Source: Mesobacillus subterraneus (GTDB taxonomy: Bacteria > Bacillota > Bacilli > Bacillales > Cytobacillaceae). Taken from it: a stretch of 64,000 nucleotides of DNA. This document shows positions 1 through 9,064 of this stretch, in pieces. The notes beneath the pieces are model-generated. The model ran no database searches and was not told where the DNA came from. It was given only the letters and a program-made list of their open reading frames with translations. The stretch's first letter is position 1, and each line of letters starts with the position of its first letter. Position numbers and translations under genes: made by a program. Location: assembly GCF_023715485.1 (NCBI RefSeq), contig NZ_JAMBOF010000018.1, positions 1 to 64,000 of the forward strand. The letters are read 5' to 3'.

Positions 1-38
1 TTAAAAATGTTTGAACAACGATATACAAAGGCCAAAAA

Positions 39-74
39 GGGGTAGTCAGGCAGCCTCGGCTGCCTGACTACCCC
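39..74 (-). terminator. Perfect 16-bp hairpin, probable terminator
   Basis: A 16-bp perfect stem (GGGGTAGTCAGGCAGC and its complement) surrounds the loop CTCG. An A5 run lies just left of it, so read on the minus strand the hairpin ends in T5, the layout of a rho-independent terminator. No minus-strand gene lies between it and position 296, so it may be bidirectional and serve a plus-strand gene beyond the left edge. Confidence 0.6.
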
Positions 75-120
75 TCCACATATAACTCATAGAGTATGGA
101 TGTTTACACATAATTCTTGA

Positions 121-200
121 CGGAACCAATAAAATTAAATTTTCGCCAATAAAATTGTGAACTACGCCAATAAAATATAAATTTCCGCCGAAACAACAAA
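121..200. repeat. Degenerate ~21-bp direct repeat array (CCAATAAAAT units)
   Basis: Units begin at 121, 144, 165 and 186. The core CCAATAAAAT is exact in the first three, preceded by CGG(AA) or CG, and the fourth is degenerate (CGCCGAAACAAC). Spacing is 23, 21 and 21 bp. The array lies upstream of the glycosylase gene and has no coding potential. Other arrays of unrelated sequence but similar spacing lie near 10.7 and 14.6 kb. Confidence 0.6.
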
Positions 201-295
201 ATCAAGCAGAGATTCTACACTGAAATCTCCAATTTTTCGTAAAAATGACGTGAAAATGCTATAATACGGGGAAAATACATAAGGGCGGTTTGTTT

Positions 296-1156
296 ATGTG
301 GGAAGTTAAGGTGGCTATTTCCGGGCCATATAATTTTGATCTTGCTTTGAGCAGGCTGGCGCTGGATCCTCTGCACGTTGTTGATATTGAGAAGCGATCC
401 GTAAAGGTGCCGCTTGTACTTGATGATAAGAAGGTAGTGGCCGAGGTAATCGGTACTGGCACGCTGGAAAATCCCGAATTCCTGATCCGTGCCAATCTTG
501 AAAAAGAAAAGACCATCCAGCGTTTGACGGAAATTTTTCAATGGGATGTCGAGTTGATTCATATTCACGAGCATTTTCAAACTACGCAGTTGAAAGATTT
601 GTTCATTGAACATTACGGCACGCCGCTGGTGCTGGAGTTCGACCCGTTTTCAAGCTTGATTAAAAGCATTATCCACCAGCAGCTGAATCTGAAGTTTGCT
701 TTTACTTTAACAGATCGATTTGTCAAAACATTTGGCGAGGAAATGGACGGCGTCTGGTTTTATCCTTCTCCTGAAAAAGTGGCCAGTCTAACGGTCGAGC
801 GGCTTCGTGAACTGCAATTCAGCGGGCGGAAGGCTGAGTACGTAATAGGAATTGCTGAGTTAGCAGCATCAGGGAAGCTTGATTTTAAAAAATTGAAATC
901 TCAATCTGATGCGGAAATCGCTCAGGAGTTGATCAAGATTCGTGGAGTTGGCCCATGGACAGTGCAGAATTTCTTGATGTTTGCACTAGGCAGGCCGAAT
1001 ATGTTCCCGATGGGGGATATAGGCATTCAAAATGCGCTGAAGAAGTTTTTTAACCTGGAGCAAAAACCGACACCAGCGGAAATGGAAGTATATAAAGAAC
1101 CATGGAATCCTTATTTGAGCTATGCTTCGCTCTATTTATGGAGAAGCATTGAGTAA
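296..1156 (+). CDS. DNA-3-methyladenine glycosylase, AlkA-like (HhH-GPD)
   Basis: Base excision repair glycosylase of the HhH-GPD superfamily, expected to remove alkylated purines from DNA in the cytoplasm. The helix-hairpin-helix is visible as IRGVGPWTVQ (about residues 215-224), followed by the conserved Asp in MGDIGIQ (about 241) that activates the catalytic step. A HQQLN motif near 127 fits the AlkA fold. The N-terminal ~100 residues match the AlkA N-domain in size. ATG 296 is chosen because AAGGGCGG at 281-288 is well spaced to it; a TTG at 290 is too close. 286 aa, usual family length. It is followed 15 bp downstream by the rRNA methyltransferase gene, so the two may be cotranscribed. 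Family assignment is firm; exact substrate range is not. Confidence 0.9.
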   Translation: MWEVKVAISGPYNFDLALSRLALDPLHVVDIEKRSVKVPLVLDDKKVVAEVIGTGTLENPEFLIRANLEKEKTIQRLTEIFQWDVELIHIHEHFQTTQLKDLFIEHYGTPLVLEFDPFSSLIKSIIHQQLNLKFAFTLTDRFVKTFGEEMDGVWFYPSPEKVASLTVERLRELQFSGRKAEYVIGIAELAASGKLDFKKLKSQSDAEIAQELIKIRGVGPWTVQNFLMFALGRPNMFPMGDIGIQNALKKFFNLEQKPTPAEMEVYKEPWNPYLSYASLYLWRSIE

Positions 1157-1171
1157 TTGGAGTGAAGTTGT

Positions 1172-2611
1172 ATGAAAAAAGGTTTTGCTAAAAAGGAATA
1201 TACAAAAAATGATCATGCCAAAAAAGGTGTTGCGAAACAAGATGATTCTGTCAAAATCCAGCTAAAGCAGACCTTTCCACTGACGATCAAGCGGCTTGGG
1301 ATCAATGGTGAAGGAGTTGGTTATTTCAAGCGGCAGGTCGTATTTGTCCCCGGAGCTCTGCCGGGCGAAGAAGTAGTCGTTGAAGTGACAAAGGTCCACC
1401 CAAAGTTTTCTGAGGCGAGAATCAAAAAAATCCGTAAGCCATCCGAGCACAGAATCAAGCCTCTTTGCCCGGTATATGATCAGTGCGGCGGCTGCCAGCT
1501 GCAGCATCTGGATTATCGTCAGCAGTTAAATGAAAAACGGGATATTGTCATCCAGTCACTGGAAAGGCATACAAAGCTGAAGATTGACCAGCTAGAAATA
1601 AGGCCGACGATCGGAATGGAGAATCCCTGGGGCTATCGGAACAAGAGCCAGTTCCAGGTTGGCGAAAAGGACGGTAAGGTGCTTGCCGGCCTGTACGGAT
1701 TGAACTCTCACAACTTAATTAACATCGAAGAATGCGCGGTCCAGCATCCCGCGACGACTAAGGCAACGGAAGTCGTAAAAGGAATTCTGCAGGACTTGAA
1801 GGTTCCAATTTACAATGAGAAGAAGCGCCAGGGACTCGTGCGGACAATCGTGGCAAGGACAGGTGTCCAGACGGGAGAGCTGCAAATCGTGCTGATCACG
1901 ACGAAAAAAGAGCTGCCAAAAAAGGATATTATCATTCAGGAAATCAAAAAGCGCCTGCCTGAGGTCAATTCAATTATTCAAAACGTCAATGGTGAACGAA
2001 CATCCGTTATCTTCGGAAAAGATACGGCCACGCTGGAGGGCAGCGATTTTATCCAGGAAACTCTCGGAGACCTGCAGTTCGAGCTTTCGGCGAGAACCTT
2101 CTTCCAGCTGAATCCTGAGCAGACGGTGAAACTGTACAATGAAGCAAAAACGGCTGCTAAGCTGACTGGCAAAGAAAAGCTTGTCGATGCTTATTGCGGA
2201 GTAGGTACCATCGGGTTATGGATGGCTGACCAGGCTGGTGAGGTCAGGGGAATGGATGTCATTCCTGAATCGATTGAGGATGCGAAGAAAAATGCCGAGA
2301 AGCACGGCGTCAAGCATGCGAGGTTTGCAGTCGGCAAGGCAGAGGAGCTTCTGCCGAAATGGCTGAAGGAAGGCTGGCGTCCGGATGTGATTGTCGTCGA
2401 TCCGCCTCGGACTGGCTGTGATCAGGAATTTTTGAAAACGGTGTTGAAAATCAAGCCGAAAACATTCGTTTATGTTTCCTGCAACCCATCAACGCTGGCA
2501 AAAGATATCCAAACATTAGGCTCGCATTATAAAGTAGAATACATTCAGCCAGTGGACATGTTCCCGCACACTTCACAAATAGAGAGTGTGACGAGGCTGG
2601 TTTTGAAATAG
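1172..2611 (+). CDS. rlmCD: 23S rRNA (uracil-C5)-methyltransferase, RlmCD/TrmA family
   Basis: SAM-dependent m5U methyltransferase of 23S rRNA; the B. subtilis homologue RlmCD modifies U747 and U1939. After a Lys-rich start, a TRAM RNA-binding domain spans about residues 30-90. An iron-sulfur cluster motif follows (C99, C105, C108 in [10 protein letters not shown], with C188 in ECAV). The SAM motif is [13 protein letters not shown] (about 340), then DPPRTGC, and the catalytic Cys lies in YVSCNPST (about 435). ATG 1172 has GGAGTGAAG upstream. 479 aa, normal length. All signature residues are present. The gene sits between the glycosylase and ferritin genes with short gaps, suggesting a loose operon ending at the terminator after ferritin. 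Confidence 0.93.
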   Translation: MKKGFAKKEYTKNDHAKKGVAKQDDSVKIQLKQTFPLTIKRLGINGEGVGYFKRQVVFVPGALPGEEVVVEVTKVHPKFSEARIKKIRKPSEHRIKPLCPVYDQCGGCQLQHLDYRQQLNEKRDIVIQSLERHTKLKIDQLEIRPTIGMENPWGYRNKSQFQVGEKDGKVLAGLYGLNSHNLINIEECAVQHPATTKATEVVKGILQDLKVPIYNEKKRQGLVRTIVARTGVQTGELQIVLITTKKELPKKDIIIQEIKKRLPEVNSIIQNVNGERTSVIFGKDTATLEGSDFIQETLGDLQFELSARTFFQLNPEQTVKLYNEAKTAAKLTGKEKLVDAYCGVGTIGLWMADQAGEVRGMDVIPESIEDAKKNAEKHGVKHARFAVGKAEELLPKWLKEGWRPDVIVVDPPRTGCDQEFLKTVLKIKPKTFVYVSCNPSTLAKDIQTLGSHYKVEYIQPVDMFPHTSQIESVTRLVLK

Positions 2612-2629
2612 ACAGAGGAGGAATTTCAA

Positions 2630-3133
2630 ATGATTAGTGAAAAGTTGGTTAAAGGTTTAACGGAGCAAATGAATTACGAGTTTTATTCTGCGCATGCCTA
2701 CCTGGCGATGGCAGCATATTGTTCTGCTGAAAATTTGGATGGCTTCGCGAACTTCTTTCTGGTACAGGCCGAAGAGGAACGTTTCCATGCAATGAAGTTT
2801 TACAATTTCATTAATGACATGGGAGAGCGCGTGACAGTAGAAGGCTTCCACGCTCCGTCTAACGAGTTCGCATCCGTCCTTGATGTTTTCGAAAAAGGTC
2901 TTGGACACGAGAAGGAAGTTACACGCCGCATTTACAATCTTGCAGATATCGCACTTGATGAGCGCGAGCACGCAACAATGACGTTTTTAAAATGGTTCAT
3001 CGAAGAGCAGGTTGAGGAAGAAGCGATGTTTGACGGATTGATCCAGAAACTGCGCAGGATCGACCAGGACAGCAATGCATTCTTCATGCTCGAAAGCGAG
3101 CTGGCACAGCGCACGTTTACTGCACCGGAATGA
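2630..3133 (+). CDS. Ferritin (non-heme, FtnA-like)
   Basis: Iron-storage ferritin, a four-helix bundle protein forming a 24-mer that oxidises Fe2+ and mineralises it. The helix-A motif YEFYSAHAYLAM with its Glu, helix-B EEERFHAMKFYNF (Glu plus His ferroxidase ligands) and helix-C/D EREHATMTFLKWF with EEQVEEE are all visible. 167 aa, normal for bacterial Ftn. Start ATG 2630 has GAGGAGG 8 bp upstream. It lies 18 bp after rlmCD and is closed by a strong terminator. The next gene downstream is catalase, so iron storage and peroxide removal are adjacent; a shared function is inference only. Confidence 0.93.
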   Translation: MISEKLVKGLTEQMNYEFYSAHAYLAMAAYCSAENLDGFANFFLVQAEEERFHAMKFYNFINDMGERVTVEGFHAPSNEFASVLDVFEKGLGHEKEVTRRIYNLADIALDEREHATMTFLKWFIEEQVEEEAMFDGLIQKLRRIDQDSNAFFMLESELAQRTFTAPE

Positions 3134-3149
3134 CCATACGAATAGTTGA

Positions 3150-3181
3150 GCAGGATTCCTTGCGGGAATCCTGCTTTTTTT
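3150..3181 (+). terminator. Terminator after ferritin
   Basis: Stem GCAGGATTCC / GGAATCCTGC with a 5-nt loop, followed by T7. Classical rho-independent terminator on the plus strand. Confidence 0.9.
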
Positions 3182-3238
3182 CGTGTGAAAAAGGAATTTC
3201 GAAAAAAAAATTATAAGATGTCAGCCCGCTACATAACC

Positions 3239-3264
3239 GTTTAGCGGGCCTAACCTTGTGGTAT
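3239..3264 (+). promoter_or_regulatory. Candidate sigma-B promoter for catalase
   Basis: GTTTAG (3239-3244), a 14-bp spacer and TGGTAT (3259-3264) resemble the sigma-B consensus GTTTAA-N12-15-GGGTAT. KatE of B. subtilis is a classical sigma-B target. The -35 overlaps an inverted repeat, GCCCGCTA (3224-3231) / TAGCGGGC (3242-3249), which could be a regulatory hairpin or operator. Leader to the GTG start would be about 125 nt. Promoter call is inference. Confidence 0.45.
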
Positions 3265-3394
3265 ACGTCCAATGAGGAGCATTGTTGCAAGTGTGTTTAT
3301 TGTGGCGTCTGCACGAAGGAGCATCCTGTTTGCAATTACATACATATTTTTAAATAAAACATGCTCCCACATCATGAGCGGGAGGAATGAATCA

Positions 3395-5473
3395 GTGAAG
3401 AAAGACGAGAAGAATCAATCTGTTAACGAAAATTCAAAAGATCAACAGCTTGAACAATTCAGGTCTGGTCATGACGGAGAAGCGCTGACGACTAACCAGG
3501 GGCTGCGGGTATCCGAAGACGAGCATTCCTTGAAAGCGGGAGTCCGCGGACCGACGTTGATGGAGGATTTTCATTTCAGGGAAAAAATGACCCATTTTGA
3601 CCATGAGCGCATTCCAGAGCGTGTAGTCCACGCAAGAGGTTATGCAGCACATGGACATTTTCAGGTGTACGAGCCGATGGCTGAATATACGAAGGCGAAG
3701 TTCCTTCAGGATCCAAGTGTAAAGACGCCAGTTTTTGTGCGTTTTTCAACGGTTGCAGGTTCCCGCGGATCAGGCGATACAGTCCGGGACGTCCGCGGCT
3801 TTGCGACGAAATTTTATACAGAGGAAGGCAATTATGATCTTGTCGGGAATAACATACCTGTATTCTTCATTCAGGATGCTATCAAGTTCCCGGATTTAGT
3901 CCATTCATTCAAGCCAGAGCCACATAATGAAATTCCACAGGCGTCGACGGCGCATGATACATTCTGGGATTTCATCGCGAACAATACCGAGTCTGCGCAC
4001 ATGGTTATGTGGGCAATGTCTGACCGTGCAATTCCGCGCAGCTACCGGATGATGGAAGGCTTTGGCGTCCATACGTTCAGATTTGTGAATGAGCAGGGCA
4101 AGGCACGTTTTGTAAAATTCCATTGGAAACCAGTTCTTGGCGTCCATTCTTTAGTTTGGGATGAAGCACAAAAATTAGCAGGTAAGGATCCAGATTTCCA
4201 TCGAAAAGACTTGTATGAAGCAATTGAAATGGGAGATTATCCGGAATATGAGCTTGGAGTGCAGATGATTGATGAGGATGATGAGTTTAAATTCGATTTT
4301 GATGTTTTAGATCCGACAAAAATCTGGCCTGAGGAAATGATTCCAGTCAAAATCATTGGGAAGATGACACTGGACCAGAATGTAACGAACGTATTTGCTG
4401 AGACAGAGCAGGTTGCGTTCCATCCAGGCCATGTTGTGCCTGGTATCGATTTTTCTAATGACCCGCTCCTGCAAGGACGATTGTTCTCGTATACCGATAC
4501 GCAGCTTACACGCCTTGGGGGACCTAATTTCCACGAGCTGCCGATCAACAGGCCTGTGTGCCCGTTCCATAATAATCAGCGCGACGGAATGCACCGGATG
4601 ACAATTGACCGCGGACAGGTATCTTATCATAAAAACTCACTGCAAAGTAACTATCCAAAGCCTGCCCCTGCAAGTGAAGGCGGCTATGAGCATTATCAGG
4701 AAAAAATGGAGGGAAAGAAGGTACGCGAACGCAGCGACAGCTTCAAGGACCATTACTCCCAGGCAATCCTTTTCTGGAACAGCATGACGGAAGTGGAAAA
4801 GCAGCATATCATCGACGCGTTCAGTTTTGAGATTGGAAAGGTCAAGAGCAAAGATGTCCAGCAGCAAGTTGTTGACATGCTTGGCAATATCGACACATTC
4901 CTCGCAGCTCAGGTTGCTGTAAGCGTTGGTGCTAAAAAGCCAGCAAACAGCAAAACAATGGAAGTAACCCTTACTTCCCCAGCCCTGAGCCAACTGAATA
5001 CAGTGAAGCTTCCGAATACAAGGAAGGTAGCCATTCTAGCTGACAATGGCTTTAATACGGCAGAGGTAACTGATTTGATGGAATTGCTGAAAAAGAGCGG
5101 CATCACGGCTGAAATCATCAGCAAGAACCTAGGGATGATCCAAGGTGACGACGGTAAGGAACTTGAAGTGAATCATACTCTCCTGACAAGCAGTTCTGTC
5201 CTTTATGACGCTTTATTTGTCGCTGGCGGCCAGCAAAGCGTTGACAGCCTGAAGCAGAAGAAAGAAGCAGTATATTTTGTTGACGAGGCATTCAGTCACT
5301 TTAAAGCAGTCGGGGCTGGTAAAGAAGGCTCTGCACTGCTTGCTGCTGCCGGAATCAGCCTTGAAGGCTCTCCAGGTGTCGTAGTATTCGAAAACAGCAA
5401 TGAAGTGACAGCTGAAAGCCAGAAATTCATTGATGCGATTATCGAGCACCGCCACTGGAATCGAATGATGTAA
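3395..5473 (+). CDS. katE: Large-subunit catalase (HPII/KatE type)
   Basis: Heme catalase, 2 H2O2 to 2 H2O + O2, large-subunit clade 2. Visible are the catalytic His in ARGYAAHGHF (H86), the Asn pair of LVGNNIPVFF (152-153), and the proximal heme Tyr in RLFSYTDTQ (Y366). The extra C-terminal ~150 residues (from KVAILADNGF) form the class I glutamine-amidotransferase/DJ-1-like domain typical of HPII-type enzymes. GTG 3395 is selected because GGGAGG at 3380-3385 precedes it; the frame extends upstream to 3272 but lacks a ribosome site there and the extra residues are unlike catalase. 692 aa, close to family length. It is monocistronic between two terminators, with a possible sigma-B promoter upstream. 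Confidence 0.94.
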   Translation: MKKDEKNQSVNENSKDQQLEQFRSGHDGEALTTNQGLRVSEDEHSLKAGVRGPTLMEDFHFREKMTHFDHERIPERVVHARGYAAHGHFQVYEPMAEYTKAKFLQDPSVKTPVFVRFSTVAGSRGSGDTVRDVRGFATKFYTEEGNYDLVGNNIPVFFIQDAIKFPDLVHSFKPEPHNEIPQASTAHDTFWDFIANNTESAHMVMWAMSDRAIPRSYRMMEGFGVHTFRFVNEQGKARFVKFHWKPVLGVHSLVWDEAQKLAGKDPDFHRKDLYEAIEMGDYPEYELGVQMIDEDDEFKFDFDVLDPTKIWPEEMIPVKIIGKMTLDQNVTNVFAETEQVAFHPGHVVPGIDFSNDPLLQGRLFSYTDTQLTRLGGPNFHELPINRPVCPFHNNQRDGMHRMTIDRGQVSYHKNSLQSNYPKPAPASEGGYEHYQEKMEGKKVRERSDSFKDHYSQAILFWNSMTEVEKQHIIDAFSFEIGKVKSKDVQQQVVDMLGNIDTFLAAQVAVSVGAKKPANSKTMEVTLTSPALSQLNTVKLPNTRKVAILADNGFNTAEVTDLMELLKKSGITAEIISKNLGMIQGDDGKELEVNHTLLTSSSVLYDALFVAGGQQSVDSLKQKKEAVYFVDEAFSHFKAVGAGKEGSALLAAAGISLEGSPGVVVFENSNEVTAESQKFIDAIIEHRHWNRMM

Positions 5474-5486
5474 TTACTAATGATCG

Positions 5487-5524
5487 AAAAAAGAGAAACG
5501 GATGAAATCTGTTTCTCTTTTTTT
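5487..5524 (+). terminator. Terminator after catalase
   Basis: Stem AAAAAAGAGAAAC / GTTTCTCTTTTTT with an 11-nt loop region, ending in a T run. The A run on the left makes it possibly bidirectional. Confidence 0.85.
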
Positions 5525-5551
5525 AAAACCTTTATTTAGGAGGAGATTTTT

Positions 5552-6181
5552 ATGAAGGTAATCGTATTTGGTGCGCATAGCAGCGTCGGCGAATTTGTCG
5601 TAAGTAAACTCCGAATAAACGAGCACGCATCGTGCGCAGTGGTTGGCAAGGAAAACCAGATCGAACTGTTGGAAAAGCGTGGAGCCACCGAGGTTGTCGT
5701 ATATGAAACCAGCATACTCCAAAGGTTATTCAAGGGATTTGATGCAGCGATTTTTCTGACTGGCATCAGTCCTAAAGCCCAGACTGGGAAAACTGTGATG
5801 GTAGACCACGAGTCAGTCATAGAAACTGTCAGGGAAGCGGAAAGGCAGGGCGTGAAAAGATTTGTCATGATGAGCGCCATCACGGCCAATGAAGCGGCAG
5901 GCGATGAAAGCCGTGAGATTGGCGCAAAGGAAATGCCTGATGAATTTCTAAGGCAGTCGAATTTGACATATACTGTTGTGCAGCCTGGTTCTTTGAACGA
6001 CAAACCGGGTGATGGAAAAATTTCTGCGGCCGTTACCCTTGATTCTGCCACGCTTGAGATTTCCCGCGAAAATCTGGCAGAGGTGCTGGTTGCCACGCTT
6101 GATGCCGAGAGCACTTTTAACAAAACGTTTGAGGTTGCAGACGGAGAAACACCAGTATCCGAAGCGCTAGCCTCACTATAG
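5552..6181 (+). CDS. NAD(P)-binding atypical SDR, NmrA/YhfK-like
   Basis: Small Rossmann-fold protein of the atypical short-chain dehydrogenase (NAD(P)H-binding, PF13460-type) group. The N-terminal VFGAHSSVGEFV is a degenerate GxxGxxG dinucleotide loop (residues 4-15); the internal stretch around TGISPKAQTGKTV and FVMMSAITAN matches the family core. 209 aa, usual for the YhfK/YwnB group. GGAGGAG lies 8 bp before ATG 5552. It is 15 bp ahead of the glutamate synthase-like gene, so the two form a likely operon ending at the terminator at 7849. Substrate unknown; a redox sensor or quinone/flavin-related reductase role would be speculation. Confidence 0.82.
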   Translation: MKVIVFGAHSSVGEFVVSKLRINEHASCAVVGKENQIELLEKRGATEVVVYETSILQRLFKGFDAAIFLTGISPKAQTGKTVMVDHESVIETVREAERQGVKRFVMMSAITANEAAGDESREIGAKEMPDEFLRQSNLTYTVVQPGSLNDKPGDGKISAAVTLDSATLEISRENLAEVLVATLDAESTFNKTFEVADGETPVSEALASL

Positions 6182-6196
6182 GAAAGGAGGATTTCA

Positions 6197-7804
6197 ATGG
6201 GGTTAACAGATTATTTAGTGGTTGGATTGTTTGTTTTCATTGCAATAATCATCCTTGTTCCCGTCCTGCTATTTATCTACTTATATATAAAAGATGACAG
6301 GCAGAAGCAGCACTCCATCCTGAGGAATTTCCCCGTAATCGGGAAGGTCCGTTATTTTACCGAGCATATCGGACCGGAAATGAGGCAATATCTATTCAAT
6401 GCCGACAATGAAGGAAAGCCATTCTCCAGAAAGGAATATCAGGATGTCGTCAAGGCGGGAAAGTATAAGGAAAGATTGATAGGTTTTGGATCACTTCGCG
6501 ATTTTGATGCAGAAGGTTTTTATATAAGAAACACACTGTTCCCAAAACTTACAGACGAGATGAAGGTCGACAACGCTGAGAAAATCAAAACACGAGTTTA
6601 CAAGATTGATGGGGAGTCTCTTTTTACCAGGAAGGAGCATAACGAGGAAAAATTAATTGATCCCTTTTATTTGCGTGATGAAGATGCTGTCGTGCTCGGT
6701 GAGAAGACATGCCGCCAGCCTTTCAGGGTAAAAGGGCAGGTTGGCCAGTCGGCAATGAGCTATGGTGCGCTCGGCGAAAGGGCAATTCAGGCATTATCAA
6801 AGGGACTTGGACTCGCAGGTGGGACCTGGATGAACACTGGCGAGGGCGGCCTGTCTGATCATCATCTGGCAGGGAACCCAGATATCATCATGCAAATCGG
6901 CCCTGACTTATTCGGCGTCCGCAAGCCGAGCGGTGAATTTTCCTGGGAGGAGTTCAAGCGGAAGAGTGAGCTTCCGCAGATAAAAGCATTCGAAATCAAG
7001 CTCGCCCAGGGTGCAAAGACACGTGGAGGCCATGTTGAAGGTGCAAAGGTTACGGAGGAAATTGCGAAAATTCGCTTAGTAGAGGTTGGGAAGACAATTA
7101 ACAGTCCAAACCGCTTCTATGAATTTGGTGACGTTCCATCGATGTTTGATTTTATCGAACAATTGCGTACAGTTGGAGGCAAGCCGGTCGGCATCAAGAT
7201 CGTCGTCGGTGATTTGGATGCACTTGAGAATATGGTTTCCTATATGAAAGAAAGCGGAAAGGGCCCTGATTTCATTACCGTTGACGGCGGAGAAGGCGGT
7301 ACTGGTGCAACTTATCAGGAGCTTGCCGATTCCGTTGGTTTGCCCATCCAGTCTGCACTTCCAATAGTCGATGAAATGCTGAAGCATTATGAAGTGAGGG
7401 ATAGAGTGAAGCTGATTGCCTCAGGAAAATTGATCACTCCGGATAAAATCGCGATTGCGCTTGCAATGGGTGCTGACCTTGTGAATATCGCGCGCGGTCT
7501 GATGATCAGTGTCGGCTGTATCATGGCACAGGTATGCCACACGAATACTTGCCCCGCAGGAGTAGCCACTACGGATAAAAAGCTTCAGGATGGGCTCGTC
7601 GTTGATGAAAAGTATTACCGGGTCTGCAACTACATCGTTTCACTGCGGGAAGGGCTGTATAATCTGGCAGCTGCAGCGGGTATCGACAGTCCGACACAAT
7701 TTGAGCGAAAGCACATCGTCCATAAAGATGAACTGGGCAGGATTTCTCCGGTCGAGGAGATCCTTCATGCCGCTCGCAGGACACAAATGCAGAAAGAAGG
7801 ATAA
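6197..7804 (+). CDS. FMN-binding glutamate synthase family protein (YerD-like)
   Basis: Stand-alone homologue of the glutamate synthase alpha-subunit FMN/synthase domain. A membrane helix is visible at about residues 5-30, then the FMN barrel with SAMSYGALG, TGEGGLSDHH and TVDGGEGGTGATY. The Cys-rich stretch GCIMAQVCHTNTCPAGVA near residues 434-452 supplies three cysteines for a [3Fe-4S] cluster. No glutamine amidotransferase domain is encoded, so ammonia-dependent or unrelated chemistry is possible; B. subtilis YerD is the nearest recognised type and its reaction is not established. 535 aa. AAAGGAGG lies upstream of ATG 6197. Probable operon with the preceding SDR. Confidence 0.88.
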   Translation: MGLTDYLVVGLFVFIAIIILVPVLLFIYLYIKDDRQKQHSILRNFPVIGKVRYFTEHIGPEMRQYLFNADNEGKPFSRKEYQDVVKAGKYKERLIGFGSLRDFDAEGFYIRNTLFPKLTDEMKVDNAEKIKTRVYKIDGESLFTRKEHNEEKLIDPFYLRDEDAVVLGEKTCRQPFRVKGQVGQSAMSYGALGERAIQALSKGLGLAGGTWMNTGEGGLSDHHLAGNPDIIMQIGPDLFGVRKPSGEFSWEEFKRKSELPQIKAFEIKLAQGAKTRGGHVEGAKVTEEIAKIRLVEVGKTINSPNRFYEFGDVPSMFDFIEQLRTVGGKPVGIKIVVGDLDALENMVSYMKESGKGPDFITVDGGEGGTGATYQELADSVGLPIQSALPIVDEMLKHYEVRDRVKLIASGKLITPDKIAIALAMGADLVNIARGLMISVGCIMAQVCHTNTCPAGVATTDKKLQDGLVVDEKYYRVCNYIVSLREGLYNLAAAAGIDSPTQFERKHIVHKDELGRISPVEEILHAARRTQMQKEG

Positions 7805-7848
7805 TCTGCTGCAAGAAGAGTCGATCTGCTAAGCTTTCAATGAAAATA

Positions 7849-7880
7849 GTGCCTTCCCCATCGGGGCAAGGCACTTTTCG
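7849..7880. terminator. Bidirectional terminator
   Basis: Stem GTGCCTTCCCC / GGGGCAAGGCAC with loop ATC, T-rich on the right and A-rich on the left. It separates the convergent synthase-like and VOC genes. Confidence 0.85.
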
Positions 7881-7882
7881 TT

Positions 7883-8245
7883 TTAGTCAGCAAACTGAAG
7901 ATATTCAATCACATTGCCAAACGGATCATAAAAACTGATGAATTTTCCCGGAGGGCATTCTGTAGGAACCCCGACAAGGAATTTTACATTCTTATCTTTT
8001 AATTGCTGAAGTGTTTGGTCAATATCACCTGTTTTTAATGCTAGAACGACGCCAGAGGGGTGTTCATCGGATTTATAGGAAACATTTTCAGATTGCTCTA
8101 AAACCAGAGGAAGATCGCCATTAATGAGTGTAACAATCTTAGGTCCGTACTGTTTGTTAACTTCAAACTTCAGCACTTTCGTATAGAAATCAACCGCTTC
8201 TTCCATGTCAGGAACATAGATACTGATAACGCAAGCTTGGCTCAA
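7883..8245 (-). CDS. VOC family protein (glyoxalase/dioxygenase fold)
   Basis: Small vicinal-oxygen-chelate protein. The N-terminal ISIYVPDMEEAVDFYTKVL and the C-terminal GKFISFYDPFGNVIEYLQF are the two beta-alpha-beta modules of the fold, ending in the typical DPxGNxxE with a metal-ligand Glu. 120 aa, single-domain length, expected to dimerise. Start is TTG at 8245 with AAGGAGATG upstream on the minus strand. Members include glyoxalases, bleomycin/fosfomycin resistance proteins and dioxygenases; substrate cannot be told from sequence. Single gene, convergent to the synthase-like gene. Confidence 0.85.
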   Translation of the reverse strand: MSQACVISIYVPDMEEAVDFYTKVLKFEVNKQYGPKIVTLINGDLPLVLEQSENVSYKSDEHPSGVVLALKTGDIDQTLQQLKDKNVKFLVGVPTECPPGKFISFYDPFGNVIEYLQFAD

Positions 8246-8371
8246 AGTTTCATCTCCTTATTCTTTTAGAGTATTTATTCTATTAAATGGAAAAAACTCC
8301 TTTAAAAATTTTCTTATCATCCATTTTGTGAAATAATTAGGCAATAACGCTATTAATAGGGGGTTTCTTGC

Positions 8372-9034
8372 TTGGCGGGTAAAATAGCTTTAATTGCCGG
8401 TGCAACCGGGCTGATTGGAAATGAATTACTTAACTATCTTTTGAATGCAAATGAATATGAAAAAGTCGTTGCAATTGTAAGAAGGCCGCTTTCGGAAAAG
8501 CATCCAAAGCTTGAAGAAAAATTGGTTGATTTCGATAAATTGGAAGATTATATAGATGTATTTTCCGTGGACGATGTGTTCGTCTGCCTGGGAACGACGA
8601 TCAAGAAGGCGAAAACGAAGGAAGCGATGTGGAAAATAGATGTCGACTATCCTGTATCAATTGCAAGATTGGCAAGTTCGCAGGGAGTACGGAAGTTTTT
8701 GCTCGTCAGCTCAATGAATGCTGATCCAGATTCTCCAATATTTTATTCGAAAATGAAAGGGAAGCTGGAGGAGGAAATTAAGCAGTTCACATTTGAAACA
8801 ACGGCGATTTTCCGTCCGTCCTTGCTGCTAGGAAACCGGGATGAATTCAGGCTTGGCGAAAGAGTGTCTGCCGCTATTTTTACAGTAGTGCCATTCTTGT
8901 TCGCAGGGCCATTGAAGAAATATAAAGCAATTGAAGGAAAGACTGTTGCGAACGCGATGTATAAGGTCGCACAAGAAAATAAAACTGGAGTAATGATCTA
9001 TCCGTCAGAACAAATCGCCGAAATCGGCAGATGA
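8372..9034 (+). CDS. NAD(P)-dependent SDR/epimerase-like protein (HTATIP2-like)
   Basis: Rossmann-fold oxidoreductase with GATGLIGNELL (residues 10-20), a complete GxxGxxG NAD(P)-binding loop. The middle part, VCLGTTIKKAK and FLLVSSMNAD...FYSKMKGKLEEE, retains the Ser and the YxxxK-like YSKMK of extended SDRs. 220 aa, as in the atypical SDR group of human HTATIP2 and bacterial homologues. Start is TTG 8372, 8 bp after AGGGGG; no in-frame ATG gives a full GATG loop. It is divergent from the VOC gene and 30 bp ahead of the MBL hydrolase gene. Substrate unknown. Confidence 0.83.
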   Translation: MAGKIALIAGATGLIGNELLNYLLNANEYEKVVAIVRRPLSEKHPKLEEKLVDFDKLEDYIDVFSVDDVFVCLGTTIKKAKTKEAMWKIDVDYPVSIARLASSQGVRKFLLVSSMNADPDSPIFYSKMKGKLEEEIKQFTFETTAIFRPSLLLGNRDEFRLGERVSAAIFTVVPFLFAGPLKKYKAIEGKTVANAMYKVAQENKTGVMIYPSEQIAEIGR

Positions 9035-9064
9035 TGGCACTGCCAGAATAAAGAGGTTATGTGG

